64,000 nucleotides of DNA from Streptomyces sp. NBC_00285 (GCF_036174265.1 NZ_CP108055.1:2976001-3040000), one strand, 5' to 3'; positions 52,466 to 61,616 are shown, numbered from the stretch's first letter. Numbers and translations: made by a program. The notes: generated by a model not told the origin, from the sequence alone.

Positions 52466-53650
52466 GTGACCACCGCCCAGACCACGGAGCTCGACGTACA
52501 GCCGACTCCGCTCGCCCTGTTGCTGCTCGGCCGTGAGGCCGACCCGAGGAGCGAGCGGGGCGTCGAGTGTCCCGGCGATCTGCCCTCGCCGTCCGACCCC
52601 GACCTCGTCGAGCGTGCCCGCGCGGCCAAGGAGAAGCTCGGCGACAAGGTGTTCGTTCTCGGCCACCACTACCAGCGTGACGAGGTCATCCAGTTCGCCG
52701 ACGTCACGGGCGACTCCTTCAAGCTGGCCCGGGACGCGGCCGCGCGCCCCGAGGCCGAGTACATCGTGTTCTGCGGTGTGCACTTCATGGCCGAGTCCGC
52801 GGACATCCTGACGGGCGACGACCAGAAGGTCGTCCTCCCGGACCTCGCCGCCGGCTGCTCCATGGCCGACATGGCGACGGCCGAGCAGGTCGCCGAGTGC
52901 TGGGACGTCCTCACCGAGGCCGGCATCGCCGAGCAGGTCGTGCCGGTGTCGTACATGAACTCCTCGGCGGACATCAAGGCGTTCACGGGCAAGCACGGCG
53001 GCACCATCTGCACGTCGTCCAACGCCGAGCGCGCCCTGAACTGGGCCTTCGAGCAGGGTGAGAAGGTCCTCTTCCTGCCCGACCAGCACCTCGGCCGCAA
53101 CACCGCGGTCCGGGACCTGGGCCTGTCCCTGGAGGACTGCGTCCTCTACAACCCGCACAAGCCGAACGGCGGCCTGACCGCCGAGCAGCTCCGGGACGCG
53201 AAGATGATCCTGTGGCGCGGGCACTGCTCGGTGCACGGGCGTTTCTCGCTGGAGTCCGTGGAGGACGTACGCGCCCGGATACCCGGGGTGAACGTCCTCG
53301 TTCACCCCGAGTGCACGCACGAGGTCGTGGCCGCGGCGGACTACGTCGGCTCGACGGAGTACATCATCAAGGCGCTGGAGGCGGCCCCGGCCGGCTCCAA
53401 GTGGGCCATCGGCACGGAGCTCAATCTCGTACGACGGCTCGCCAACCGTTTCGCGCCGGAGGGCAAGGAGATCGTCTTCCTCGACAAGACCGTCTGCTTC
53501 TGCTCGACCATGAACCGCATCGACCTGCCCCACCTGGTCTGGACCCTGGAGTCGCTGGCCGCGGGCAAGCTCGTCAACCGGATCGAGGTCGACAAGGAGA
53601 CGGAGGCGTTCGCGAAGCTGGCGCTGGAGCGGATGCTGGCACTGCCGTAG
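52466..53650 (+). CDS. nadA: Quinolinate synthase
   Basis: [4Fe-4S] enzyme that condenses iminoaspartate with dihydroxyacetone phosphate to give quinolinate for NAD synthesis. 394 residues. Three conserved cluster Cys are visible: AAGCSMADM, HPECTHEVV and VCFCSTMN. Substrate motifs are VLGHHYQRDEV, YMNSSADIKAF and FLPDQHLGRNT. GTG 52466 is eight bases after AAAGGG; GTG 52457 overlaps that site and is unlikely. nadB/nadC are not in the window. Divergent from erpA. Confidence 0.97.
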   Translation: MTTAQTTELDVQPTPLALLLLGREADPRSERGVECPGDLPSPSDPDLVERARAAKEKLGDKVFVLGHHYQRDEVIQFADVTGDSFKLARDAAARPEAEYIVFCGVHFMAESADILTGDDQKVVLPDLAAGCSMADMATAEQVAECWDVLTEAGIAEQVVPVSYMNSSADIKAFTGKHGGTICTSSNAERALNWAFEQGEKVLFLPDQHLGRNTAVRDLGLSLEDCVLYNPHKPNGGLTAEQLRDAKMILWRGHCSVHGRFSLESVEDVRARIPGVNVLVHPECTHEVVAAADYVGSTEYIIKALEAAPAGSKWAIGTELNLVRRLANRFAPEGKEIVFLDKTVCFCSTMNRIDLPHLVWTLESLAAGKLVNRIEVDKETEAFAKLALERMLALP

Positions 53651-53662
53651 GGCAGCCGCGGC

Positions 53663-53696
53663 CCCCGCTCACCCCGACGCCGTGGGGTGAGCGGGG
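53663..53696. terminator. Bidirectional terminator overlapping the kinase stop codon
   Basis: CCCCGCTCACCCC and GGGGTGAGCGGGG pair over 13 bp with an eight-base loop. The stem spans the 3' end of the convergent kinase gene (stop at 53669) and follows the nadA stop by 12 bases. Confidence 0.75.
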
Positions 53697-55903
53697 TCGA
53701 GGCTGAAGACGGTGCCGTCCGGGGTGCCGGCGATCAGCGCCCCGCCGTACGGCAGCACCTCGGACTTGATCACGTCGCCGCTCGCGAGCTGCTCGGCGTG
53801 CGCGCCCGTCTCCCACAGCAGCGTGCCCTCGCGGGCGTCGAGAGCCGCGACCCGGCCGCTGGTACTGACCAGGTACAGAGTGCGGGTGCGGCTGTCGTAG
53901 GTGGGCTGGCCCGAGCCCTCGGCGCCGGTCCGGGTCTGCCACAGCTGCTTTCCGGTCAGCGGGGACACGGCGGTCACCTGGCCGTCGGGCTCGGCGATCC
54001 ACAGGGTGTCGGCGGCCAGCGTCACCGAGCCCTCGTAGGTCTGCGACAGCTTGGTCGTGGTGCCGGCGCCGGTGTCCGGGTCGAGGAGCAGGACCTTGCC
54101 GAACGTCAGGTCCTCGGGGCGCGCCGGACCGGTGGTGCCCCCGATCACGAAGGCCGGCCGGCCCTGGACGACGCCGAGCAGGCCGCTCGTGTACGGGGTC
54201 TTCAGCCGCCTGACGACCGATCCGTCACTCCGGTTCAGCTCCAGGACCACTGCGGACCGGCTCTCGTCACCCGGGAAGCAGTGCGCGTACAGGCCGGAGC
54301 CGGCCGCCGGGAACATGCAGTAGCTGTCGGCGGGCATCTGCGCGGTCCACCGGTCGGCGCCGGTGCGCGGGTCGCGGGCCGTCACCGACCGGCCGTCGAG
54401 GTCGGTGGTCAGGACCAGGTCGCCGGACATGGCCAGGTCGACGCTCGTGTCGTTCACCTTGCGGGCCCACAGTTTCTCGCCACTGTCCGCGTCGAGGGCG
54501 ACAATGCTGACCGTGCCGTCCCCGGCGCCGGCCGCTGGGTAGACGACCTGCCGGACGAGCACCGCGCCGTCCCGCACGCCGAGGAGCGTGAAGCTCTTCA
54601 GCCCTGTCCCTTCGGAGTCGGCGGGCGCCAGGGAGAAGCGCCAGACGGTCTTGCCGGTACGGCCGTCGAGGCGTACCGGCAGGATGTTGTTGCCGGCGCA
54701 GTAGACCGCGTCCTCGTACCTCCCGCAGGTGGCGTCGCCCGGGTCGCCGGTTTTCACCCCCAGCGCCTCGGCCTCGCCGCGCGGCGAGGTCTCGTGCACC
54801 GTCGTCTCCCAGGGCTGCCAGCCTGCGGGGACCGCGGCCCACCGGGAGGCCACGGTCGGGGCGGGACTCGCCGCCCGGGGGCTGTCTGCGAAACCCGGTC
54901 CGAACCGCAGGTATCCCAGCAGTCCCAGGGCCAGCACCCCCACAGTGCCGGTCGCCACGAGCAGGGGGCGGCGGACACGGCTGCGGCGCCCGGACCTCGT
55001 TTTCGCGGCCGGGTCCCCTTCGGCGGAGGTCTCCTCGGCGGCGCGCAGCAGTTGTGCGCGCAGGGTCACCGTGGCCGGTTCGCCGGGGCCCGGTTCGGGC
55101 AGGGTGTCCGCGAACTCCTTGGCCAGCCGGTCGAGTTCGGGCCGGTCCGCGGCCTCCTTGGCCAGACAGCGTTCCAGGATCGCGCGCAGCGGCTGTGCCA
55201 CGCCGTCGAGGACGGGTGACTCGTGGACGACCCGGAAGGCGGTCAGATAGGGGCTGTCGGCGTCGAACGGCCCGCGCCCGGTGGCGGAGAACACCAGCAG
55301 CGCGCCCAGCGAGAAGACGTCGGAGGCGGGGCCGACCGTGCGGGCGTCGGTGAACTGCTCCGGGGACATGAAGGGCGGGGTGCCGATCATCTGCCCGGTC
55401 TCGGTGAGGGTGTTGTGGTTCTCGGCGGCGCGGGAGATGCCGAAGTCGATGACGCGGGGTCCGTCCTCGGCCATCAGGACGTTGGCGGGCTTGAGGTCGC
55501 GGTGCACCACGCCGGCCCGGTGGATGTCCCGCAGCGCCTCCACCAGTCCGAGGGCCAGCTGCCGCAGTTCGCCGTCCTTCAGCGCGCCCCGCTCGCGGAT
55601 CCGGTCGGCGAGGGAGCGGCCGGGTACGTACTGGGTGGCCATCCAGGGCCGTACCGCCTCGGGGTCGGCGTCCACGACCGGGGCGGTGAAGGCACCGCTC
55701 ACCTTGCGGACGGCCTCGATCTCCTGGCGGAAACGGGCGCGGAAGACCTTGTCCTCGGCGTGCTGGGCGTGGACGACCTTCACGGCGACCTCGCGCCCGG
55801 AACGCGTCCGGCCGCGGTAGACGATGCCCATGCCTCCGGCACCGAGCCGGTCGACCAGTTTGTACCCGCCGACCGATCTCGGGTCGTCCTTGTGCAGTGG
55901 CAC
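53669..55903 (-). CDS. Ser/Thr protein kinase with C-terminal PQQ-repeat propeller, copy 2
   Basis: 744 residues. Kinase domain residues 1-275: LGAGGMGIVYRG, Lys in VAVKVVHAQ, HRDLKPANVLM, DFGISRAA. One membrane segment near 310-330. The extracytoplasmic half carries PQQ/WD-like blades (LDADSGEKLWARK, DPRTGADRWTAQ, VSPLTGKQLWQTR, LDAREGTLLWETG), consistent with an eight-bladed propeller. The kinase domain is closely similar to copy 1 (for example AEDxxFRARFRxE and VVDAD both occur), so the two are paralogues. Convergent with nadA. Confidence 0.93.
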   Translation of the reverse strand: MPLHKDDPRSVGGYKLVDRLGAGGMGIVYRGRTRSGREVAVKVVHAQHAEDKVFRARFRQEIEAVRKVSGAFTAPVVDADPEAVRPWMATQYVPGRSLADRIRERGALKDGELRQLALGLVEALRDIHRAGVVHRDLKPANVLMAEDGPRVIDFGISRAAENHNTLTETGQMIGTPPFMSPEQFTDARTVGPASDVFSLGALLVFSATGRGPFDADSPYLTAFRVVHESPVLDGVAQPLRAILERCLAKEAADRPELDRLAKEFADTLPEPGPGEPATVTLRAQLLRAAEETSAEGDPAAKTRSGRRSRVRRPLLVATGTVGVLALGLLGYLRFGPGFADSPRAASPAPTVASRWAAVPAGWQPWETTVHETSPRGEAEALGVKTGDPGDATCGRYEDAVYCAGNNILPVRLDGRTGKTVWRFSLAPADSEGTGLKSFTLLGVRDGAVLVRQVVYPAAGAGDGTVSIVALDADSGEKLWARKVNDTSVDLAMSGDLVLTTDLDGRSVTARDPRTGADRWTAQMPADSYCMFPAAGSGLYAHCFPGDESRSAVVLELNRSDGSVVRRLKTPYTSGLLGVVQGRPAFVIGGTTGPARPEDLTFGKVLLLDPDTGAGTTTKLSQTYEGSVTLAADTLWIAEPDGQVTAVSPLTGKQLWQTRTGAEGSGQPTYDSRTRTLYLVSTSGRVAALDAREGTLLWETGAHAEQLASGDVIKSEVLPYGGALIAGTPDGTVFSLDPAHPTASG

Positions 55904-55970
55904 GCCCGAATCCCCTTCCGCGTGCGGCAGTTCGCGGGCACAGCATATGTAACGGGAGCGGAGGGTGCCC

Positions 55971-57116
55971 TCAGTGACTGCCGCGGCTGTTGAGACGGGC
56001 CGCCCGGCGGGTCAGATAGTCGCGTTCGGCCAGGTTCGGTGCCCGGTGAGCGGCCTCGGCGTACAGACGGGCCGCTGTCGTCGGGTCGCCGTCGCGTTCG
56101 TGGAGGTAGGCCGCGACCGCCGTGTGCCGGGGCAGGGAGTCGTCCAGCGCGGCGAGGGCGGCGAGGCCCGCCCGGGGTCCGTCGGCCTCTCCGACGGCGA
56201 CCGCGCGGTTGAGGCGGACGACGGGGCTGTCGGTCAGGCGGACGAGTTCGTCGTACCACTCGACGATCTGCACCCAGTCGGTCTCCTCGGCGGTGGGCGC
56301 GTCGGCGTGGAGGGCGGCGATGGCGGCCTGGGTCTGGAACTCGCCGAGCCGGTCGCGGGCCAGCGCGGTCTGCAGGATCGCCACGCCCTCGGCGATCGCC
56401 GAGGTGTCCCATCGGGTGCGGTCCTGTTCGGCGAGCGGCACCAGACCGCCGTCGGGAGTGGTGCGGGAGGCGCGCCGGGCGTGGTGGAGCAGCATGAGGG
56501 CGAGCAGTCCCGCGACCTCGGGGTGGTCGATGGCGGCGGCGAGCTGCCGGGTGAGGCGGACGGCTTCGGCGGCGAGGTCGATGTCGCCGGAGTAGCCCTC
56601 GTTGAAGACCAGGTAGAGGACGCGCAGCACGGTGGCGACGTCACCGGGCTGGTCGAGGCGCGCGCCGGAGACCGTCCGCTTGGCGCGGCTGATCCGCTGC
56701 GCCATGGTCGCCTCGGGGACCAGGTAGGCCTGGGCGATCTGGCGGGTGGTGAGCCCGCCGACGGCACGCAGGGTGAGGGCGACGGCGGAGGACGGGGTCA
56801 GCGCGGGATGGGCGCACAGGAAGTACAGCTGGAGCGTGTCGTCGACGCCGGGGGCGGGCCCGGGCGTCGGTTCCTCGTCGATACGGTCCTCACGGCGGCG
56901 GCGGGCGGAGTCCGACCGGGTCGCGTCGAGGAACTTCCGCCAGGCCACGGTGACCAGCCAGCCCTTCGCATCGCGCGGCGGGTCGGCCGGCCAGACGCGG
57001 ACCGCCTCGACGAGCGCGTCCTGCACGGCGTCCTCGGCCGCCGCGAAGTCGGCTCCGCGGCGGACGAGGACGGCGAGCACGCTGGGCGTGAGGCTCCTGA
57101 GCAGGGCCTCATCCAC
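55971..57116 (-). CDS. ECF42-type RNA polymerase sigma factor (DUF6596 C-terminal extension)
   Basis: 381 residues. Region 2 lies at about residues 20-80 (FAAAEDAVQDALVEAV, GWLVTVAWRKFLD) and region 4 at about 95-165 (LCAHPALTPSSAVALTLRAVGGL, TTRQIAQAYLVPEATMAQRISRAK). The C-terminal extension contains YLVFNEGYSGD and ADGPRAGLAALAAL and resembles the SnoaL-like/TPR part of ECF42 factors. No anti-sigma factor is seen. Its 5' end overlaps the upstream YCII gene stop by eight bases, so they are coupled, the known ECF42-DGPF pairing. Confidence 0.92.
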   Translation of the reverse strand: MDEALLRSLTPSVLAVLVRRGADFAAAEDAVQDALVEAVRVWPADPPRDAKGWLVTVAWRKFLDATRSDSARRRREDRIDEEPTPGPAPGVDDTLQLYFLCAHPALTPSSAVALTLRAVGGLTTRQIAQAYLVPEATMAQRISRAKRTVSGARLDQPGDVATVLRVLYLVFNEGYSGDIDLAAEAVRLTRQLAAAIDHPEVAGLLALMLLHHARRASRTTPDGGLVPLAEQDRTRWDTSAIAEGVAILQTALARDRLGEFQTQAAIAALHADAPTAEETDWVQIVEWYDELVRLTDSPVVRLNRAVAVGEADGPRAGLAALAALDDSLPRHTAVAAYLHERDGDPTTAARLYAEAAHRAPNLAERDYLTRRAARLNSRGSH

Positions 57117-57531
57117 CGGCGTGGCAGTCCGCGACGTTGGGATCCGCCGCGTAGAACGGGCGCAGTTCCAGCCACTCGTGGATCGGCTTGCCGCCCGCGC
57201 CGGGGGCGGCGGACAGCTCCCCGGCCAGTTCGACGGCCCGCTCGTGACTGTCGACGTCGATCACCATCCAGCCGGCGATGAGGTCCTTGGTCTCGGCGAA
57301 CGGCCCGTCGGTGACCGGAGGGCGTCCCTCACCGTCGTACCGGACCCACTCCCCCTCGGGAGCGAGCGCCTGTCCGTCGACGTACTCCCCGCTCTCCTCC
57401 AGTCGGACCGCGAAGTCCCGCATGTACTGCACGTGCGCCGTGATCTCCTCCGGCGTCCACTTCTCCATGGGCACGTCGTTGGCCGGAGCCGGGGCGCCAC
57501 GGTAGTGCTTCAGCAGCAGGTACTTGGCCAT
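57109..57531 (-). CDS. YCII-related (DGPF domain) protein paired with the ECF sigma factor
   Basis: A 140-residue YCII/DGPF-domain protein. The namesake motif is VTDGPFAETKDLIAGW, with KYLLLKHYRG at the N-terminus and a C-terminal acidic/His region (IHEWLELRPF). These domains have a ferredoxin-like fold with a His-Asp pair that may be catalytic or may bind a ligand. In Actinobacteria they accompany ECF42-type sigma factors; the gene comes first in the operon and overlaps the sigma gene. Confidence 0.92.
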   Translation of the reverse strand: MAKYLLLKHYRGAPAPANDVPMEKWTPEEITAHVQYMRDFAVRLEESGEYVDGQALAPEGEWVRYDGEGRPPVTDGPFAETKDLIAGWMVIDVDSHERAVELAGELSAAPGAGGKPIHEWLELRPFYAADPNVADCHAGG

Positions 57532-57628
57532 GGTGTCTCTCCTCGGTCCTGATGCGACGCGTTCCGGTCGCTCTCACCACGGGGACGGAACGGGGCGCGG
57601 GTTCTCGACATCGCCGCGGAACTTGTTT

Positions 57629-58309
57629 TCACTCCACCCTTGGACGTACCAGCCCCGACTCGTACGCGATGACCACGAGCTGGGCCCGGTCCCGGGCGCC
57701 GAGCTTGGCCATGGCCCGGTTGACGTGGGTCTTGACGGTGAGCGGACTGACCTCCAGGCGCTCGGCGATCTCGTCGTTGGAATGGCCACCGGCGACCTGG
57801 ACGAGGACCTCGCCCTCGCGGTGGGTGAGGGCGGCGAGGCGTTCGGAGCGCAGGGGGTCGTGCTCGTCGTCCACGTCCCGCTGGGCGAGGAAGCGGGCGA
57901 TCAGGCCCTTGGTGGCGGCCGGGGACAGCAGTGCCTCGCCGCCGGCCGCGACCCGGATCGCGGCGAGGAGTTCCTCGGGCTCGCTGCCCTTGCCGAGAAA
58001 GCCGGAGGCGCCGGCGCGCAGGGACTGCACGACGTAGTCGTCGACCTCGAAGGTCGTCAGGATGACCACACGGACGTGCGCGAGGGACGGGTCGGCGCTG
58101 ATCATGCGGGTGGCCGCGAGACCGTCCGTGCCGGGCATCCGGATGTCCATGAGGACCACGTCGGCGCGCTCCTGTCCGGCCAGCCGTACGGCCTCGGCGC
58201 CGTCGGACGCCTCGCCGACCACCTCCATGTCCGGCTCCGAGTCGACGAGCACCCGGAAGGCACTGCGCAGCAGCGCCTGGTCGTCGGCGAGCAGGACACG
58301 GATCGTCAT
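57629..58309 (-). CDS. NarL/LuxR-family response regulator, pspA-linked
   Basis: 226 residues. Receiver with DD in VLLADDQALLRS, Asp in VVLMDIRMPGTDG, Lys in GASGFLGKGSEP. LuxR-type helix-turn-helix near the C-terminus (LTHREGEVLVQVAGGHSNDEIAERLEVS, here split as LTHREGEVLVQV and HSNDEIAERLEVS). ATG overlaps the sensor stop as ATGA. The pair lies downstream of pspA and pspAA. Confidence 0.93.
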   Translation of the reverse strand: MTIRVLLADDQALLRSAFRVLVDSEPDMEVVGEASDGAEAVRLAGQERADVVLMDIRMPGTDGLAATRMISADPSLAHVRVVILTTFEVDDYVVQSLRAGASGFLGKGSEPEELLAAIRVAAGGEALLSPAATKGLIARFLAQRDVDDEHDPLRSERLAALTHREGEVLVQVAGGHSNDEIAERLEVSPLTVKTHVNRAMAKLGARDRAQLVVIAYESGLVRPRVE

Positions 58310-59538
58310 ACGGGCTCTCCTGGTTGGTCCCTGGCTACGGTTCGGGTCTTGACCGGCAGGATCGCGTGGACGCGGAAACCGCCTCCGTAGCGGGGGCCGG
58401 TGGTGAGGGCGCCGCGCAGGGCGGTGACCCGCTCGCGCATGCCGAGCAGGCCGTGGCCGCCGCCGTTGTCGGGGTGGTCCTCCTCGCCGGTGCCGTTGTC
58501 GAGGACCGTGATCTCCACGTTCGGGCCGACGCGTACGACGCTGACCTCGGCCTTCGGCTCGGCACCGGCGTGCTTCTGGACGTTGGTGAGGGCTTCCTGG
58601 ATGACCCGGTAGGCGGCCAGGTCGACGGCGGCGGGGAGGGTGGTGCCGTGGTCGGTGCGGGCGACCTCGACCCGTAGCCCCGCGTTGCGGAAGGTGCCGA
58701 CGAGTTCGTCGAGGCGGGCGAGGCCGGGGGCGGGTTCGGTGGGGGCCTCGGGGTCACCGGACTGCCGGAGCAGACCCACGGTGGCGCGGAGTTCGTTGAG
58801 GGCGGAGCGGCTGGCCTCGCGGACGTGGGCGAGGGCCTCCTTGGCCTGGTCGGGGCGTTTGTCCATCACATGGGCGGCGACTCCGGCCTGGACGTTGACC
58901 AGGGCGATGTGGTGGGCGACGACGTCGTGCAGGTCACGGGCGATGCGCAGGCGTTCCTCGGCGACCCGGCGGCGGGCCTCCTCCTCGCGGGTGCGCTCGG
59001 CCTTCTCGGCGCGCTCCCTGATGGCCTGGACGAAGGCGCGCCGGCTGCGGACGGCGTCGCCCGCGGTGGCGCCGATACCGGTCCAGGCGAAGATGCCCAG
59101 GTTCTCCTGGGCGTACCAGGGCAGGGGGCCCGCCAGCATCGCGGCGCCGGTCAGCACCGTCATGGTGAGCAGGCCGACGCGCCAGGTGGTGGGGCGGTCG
59201 GTACTGGAGGCCACGGTGAACAGGGCGATGACCGCGGACATGGCGACGGGAGCGCGGGGATCACCGGTGACGGACTCGATCAGGGAGACGGTGCCGGTGA
59301 AGGCGAGAACCATGAGGGGGGCGCGGCGGCGGAAGACCAGGGCGGTGGCGCCGAGGGCCATGAGGACGAGGCTGAGCGGGGCCGGGGTGTGGATGCTCCA
59401 GCTGACGGCGTCCTTCTGATGGGGCGCGACGAAGGAGCCGGCCACCATGCAGACGAGGACGCCCGCCGCGAGTATCGCGTCCAGTGCCAAGGGGTGGGCC
59501 TTGAGCTGCTTGCGGACGCGGTCGAGTGTGCGGCTCAC
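58306..59538 (-). CDS. Membrane sensor histidine kinase, pspA-linked
   Basis: 410 residues, with about five hydrophobic segments in the first 190 residues. HisKA_3 helix with the phosphoacceptor His in RDLHDVVAHHIALV; HATPase with KHAGAEPKAE, ITVLDNGTGEED and GHGLLGMRERVTAL. Paired with the 57629 regulator by a 4-base overlap. It starts 67 bases after the stop of the pspAA gene on the same strand and may be partly co-transcribed; it may respond to membrane stress, which is inference. Confidence 0.92.
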   Translation of the reverse strand: MSRTLDRVRKQLKAHPLALDAILAAGVLVCMVAGSFVAPHQKDAVSWSIHTPAPLSLVLMALGATALVFRRRAPLMVLAFTGTVSLIESVTGDPRAPVAMSAVIALFTVASSTDRPTTWRVGLLTMTVLTGAAMLAGPLPWYAQENLGIFAWTGIGATAGDAVRSRRAFVQAIRERAEKAERTREEEARRRVAEERLRIARDLHDVVAHHIALVNVQAGVAAHVMDKRPDQAKEALAHVREASRSALNELRATVGLLRQSGDPEAPTEPAPGLARLDELVGTFRNAGLRVEVARTDHGTTLPAAVDLAAYRVIQEALTNVQKHAGAEPKAEVSVVRVGPNVEITVLDNGTGEEDHPDNGGGHGLLGMRERVTALRGALTTGPRYGGGFRVHAILPVKTRTVARDQPGEPV

Positions 59539-59605
59539 GTGTGAACAGTAGAGGGGGCCTGTCCACCCCGGAACCGGTGGTGGCCGTGGATCGGGGTGGC
59601 CGCAG

Positions 59606-59884
59606 TCACCCCGGGATCAGGCCGTCGTCGCTCAGGAGGTCCCGGACCTCTTCCAGAGTCGCGTCCTCGGCGGGGAGGATCAGCTGCGAGGGTTCCAGGG
59701 AGTCGTCCGGGAGGGGATCTCCCAGTTCGCGGACCCTGGTGAGGAGGGCTTTCAGGGTGCGGCGGAAGCCCGGACCGTCGCCGTTCTCCATCTCGGCCAA
59801 CAGCTCGTCGTCCAGCTTGTCCAGGTCGGCGAGGTGGCTGTCGGCCAGCCTCACCTGACCCTCCCCCATGATCCTGACGATCAT
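59606..59884 (-). CDS. PspA-associated protein PspAA
   Basis: A 92-residue acidic protein of the PspAA family (IVRIMGEGQVRL, DLDKLDDELLAEMENGDG). In Actinobacteria PspAA is encoded directly after pspA and is thought to act with it at the membrane. The gene follows pspA by 22 bases on the same strand. Confidence 0.9.
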   Translation of the reverse strand: MIVRIMGEGQVRLADSHLADLDKLDDELLAEMENGDGPGFRRTLKALLTRVRELGDPLPDDSLEPSQLILPAEDATLEEVRDLLSDDGLIPG

Positions 59885-59906
59885 GTCGCCCTCCTCGGCG
59901 TGGCCC

Positions 59907-60701
59907 CTACTGCTTGTCGAAGCGGGGGGTGTCCTGCGGCTGCTGCGGGGACTGCGCCTGTCCGGTGCCGCCCTCGATCGCCTGCTGCGACGGGGAGCCT
60001 CCCGCCAGCTCCGCCTTCATGCGCTGGAGTTCCAGCTCCACATTCGTACCACCGGAGAGCTGGTCCAGCTCGGCCTGGATGTCGTCCTTGTGCATGCCGG
60101 ACTGGTCGTCCAGGACGCCGGAGGCCAGCAGTTCGTCGATCGCACCGGCCCTGGCCTGGAGCTGGGCCGTCTTGTCCTCGGCCCGCTGAATGGCCAGGCC
60201 CACGTCGCCCATCTCCTCGGAGATGCCGGAGAAGGCCTCGCCGATCCGGGTCTGCGCCTGGGCCGCCGTGTAGGTGGCCTTGATGGTCTCCTTCTTCGTA
60301 CGGAAGGCGTCCACCTTGGCCTGGAGACGCTGGGCCGCAAGAGTGAGCTTCTCCTCCTCGCCCTGCAGCGTCGAGTGCTGCGTCTCGAGGTCCGTCACCT
60401 GCTGCTGGAGCGCGGCACGACGGGACAGCGCCTCGCGGGCGAGGTCCTCGCGGCCGAGCGCGAGCGCCTTGCGGCCCTGGTCCTCCAGTTTCGAGGACTG
60501 CGACTGCAGCTGGTTGAGCTGGAGCTCCAGACGCTTGCGGGAGGTGGCCACGTCGGCCACGCCCCGGCGTACCTTCTGAAGCAGCTCCAGCTGTTTCTGG
60601 TACGAGTAATCGAGGGTCTCGCGCGGATCCTCGGCCCGGTCAAGGGCCTTGTTCGCCTTCGCGCGGAAGATCATCCCCATACGCTTCATGACACCGCTCA
60701 T
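59907..60701 (-). CDS. pspA: PspA/IM30 family membrane-stress protein
   Basis: 264 residues of almost continuous coiled coil (DYSYQKQLELLQKVRRG, LELQLNQLQSQSSKLEDQ), with the N-terminal amphipathic helix GMIFRAKANKALDRAED that binds membrane lipids. The C-terminal 30 residues are Gln/Gly/Ser/Pro-rich. ATG 60701 (MSGVMKRMGM) is chosen; an upstream in-frame ATG at 60779 adds an unsupported leader. Polymerises on stressed membranes. Streptomyces pspA responds to cell-envelope antibiotics. Confidence 0.94.
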   Translation of the reverse strand: MSGVMKRMGMIFRAKANKALDRAEDPRETLDYSYQKQLELLQKVRRGVADVATSRKRLELQLNQLQSQSSKLEDQGRKALALGREDLAREALSRRAALQQQVTDLETQHSTLQGEEEKLTLAAQRLQAKVDAFRTKKETIKATYTAAQAQTRIGEAFSGISEEMGDVGLAIQRAEDKTAQLQARAGAIDELLASGVLDDQSGMHKDDIQAELDQLSGGTNVELELQRMKAELAGGSPSQQAIEGGTGQAQSPQQPQDTPRFDKQ

Positions 60702-61013
60702 GGGCTTCGCGCGCCCCCTTCTGACGGACTTCCAGCACCAGTTCTGCGACAGAACCCACAGTACGGGCCCTGCATCCATTGACGCACTGTTCCGGGACGG
60801 ATGCGGTCATCCCCAAGGACGACTGACCAATCCCTTGCTCCGGCGTGAGGAGTAGGTGACCTTCAGGGTCCGCACGGATCGGCATGGATCCGAACAGGTC
60901 TGTTTTCCGGTCACCGGACGTCCCCTCCGTCCCCCTGGATGACGACTGGTGTTGCCGGATCGTTCCCCAGCGGGCTGGGGTCCAACCCCGGACACCCCTT
61001 ACCCTTGGGTTTT
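60702..61013. promoter_or_regulatory. Divergent pspA / DUF3043 intergenic region
   Basis: 312 bases without a gene. A TTGACG (60779-60784) is a plausible -35 element for the plus strand, but no good -10 is seen. There are no clear palindromes or terminators. The region should hold both the pspA and the DUF3043 promoters. Confidence 0.4.
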
Positions 61014-61616
61014 GTGTTCCGTAGCCGTGCCACCAAGGAAGAGAAGGCCGCCGTCGCCGACAAGGCGCAGCTGACCGACTCCAAGCAGATCCGTGACCCC
61101 CAGGCCCCGAAGGGTCGGCCCACGCCCAAGCGCAGTGCGGCCCAGCCCCAGCGCCGCAGCGTCGCCAATACGCCGTCGACGCGCAAGGAGGCCTCCAAGC
61201 GCCAGCGCGACGACCGGCGTGCGGCGCTGGAGAGGCAGCGCCAGGCGCTGGCCGGCGGCGACGAACGGTACCTGCCCGCACGGGACAAGGGCCCGGTGCG
61301 CAAGTACGCCCGCGACTTCATCGACTCCCGGTTCAACGTGGCGGAGTTCTTCCTCCCGATGGCCGTGGTCATCCTCGTGCTGAGCGTGGTACGGGTGGGC
61401 GCGCTCCAGAGCATCGCGCTGCTGCTGTGGCTCGTCGTGATCGTGCTGATCGTGCTCGACGCGATCCTCAACGGTTTCCGTCTGAAGAAGCAGCTCGCCG
61501 AGCGCTTCCCGGACCACAACCGCAAGGGCGCGGTCGCCTACGCCCTCATGCGCTCTCTGCAGATGCGTCGCCTCCGGCTACCGAAGCCGCAGGTCAAGCG
61601 CGGAGAGCGGCCCTGA
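61014..61616 (+). CDS. DUF3043 family small membrane protein
   Basis: 200 residues. The first 105 are basic and charge-rich (Lys/Arg/Gln), cytoplasmic. Two adjacent membrane segments follow (FLPMAVVILVLSVVRV and LLLWLVVIVLIVLDAI), then a basic tail. GTG 61014 (VFRSRATKEEK) is chosen; an upstream ATG at 60939 adds an unsupported leader. The last codons overlap the methyltransferase start. Confidence 0.88.
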   Translation: MFRSRATKEEKAAVADKAQLTDSKQIRDPQAPKGRPTPKRSAAQPQRRSVANTPSTRKEASKRQRDDRRAALERQRQALAGGDERYLPARDKGPVRKYARDFIDSRFNVAEFFLPMAVVILVLSVVRVGALQSIALLLWLVVIVLIVLDAILNGFRLKKQLAERFPDHNRKGAVAYALMRSLQMRRLRLPKPQVKRGERP

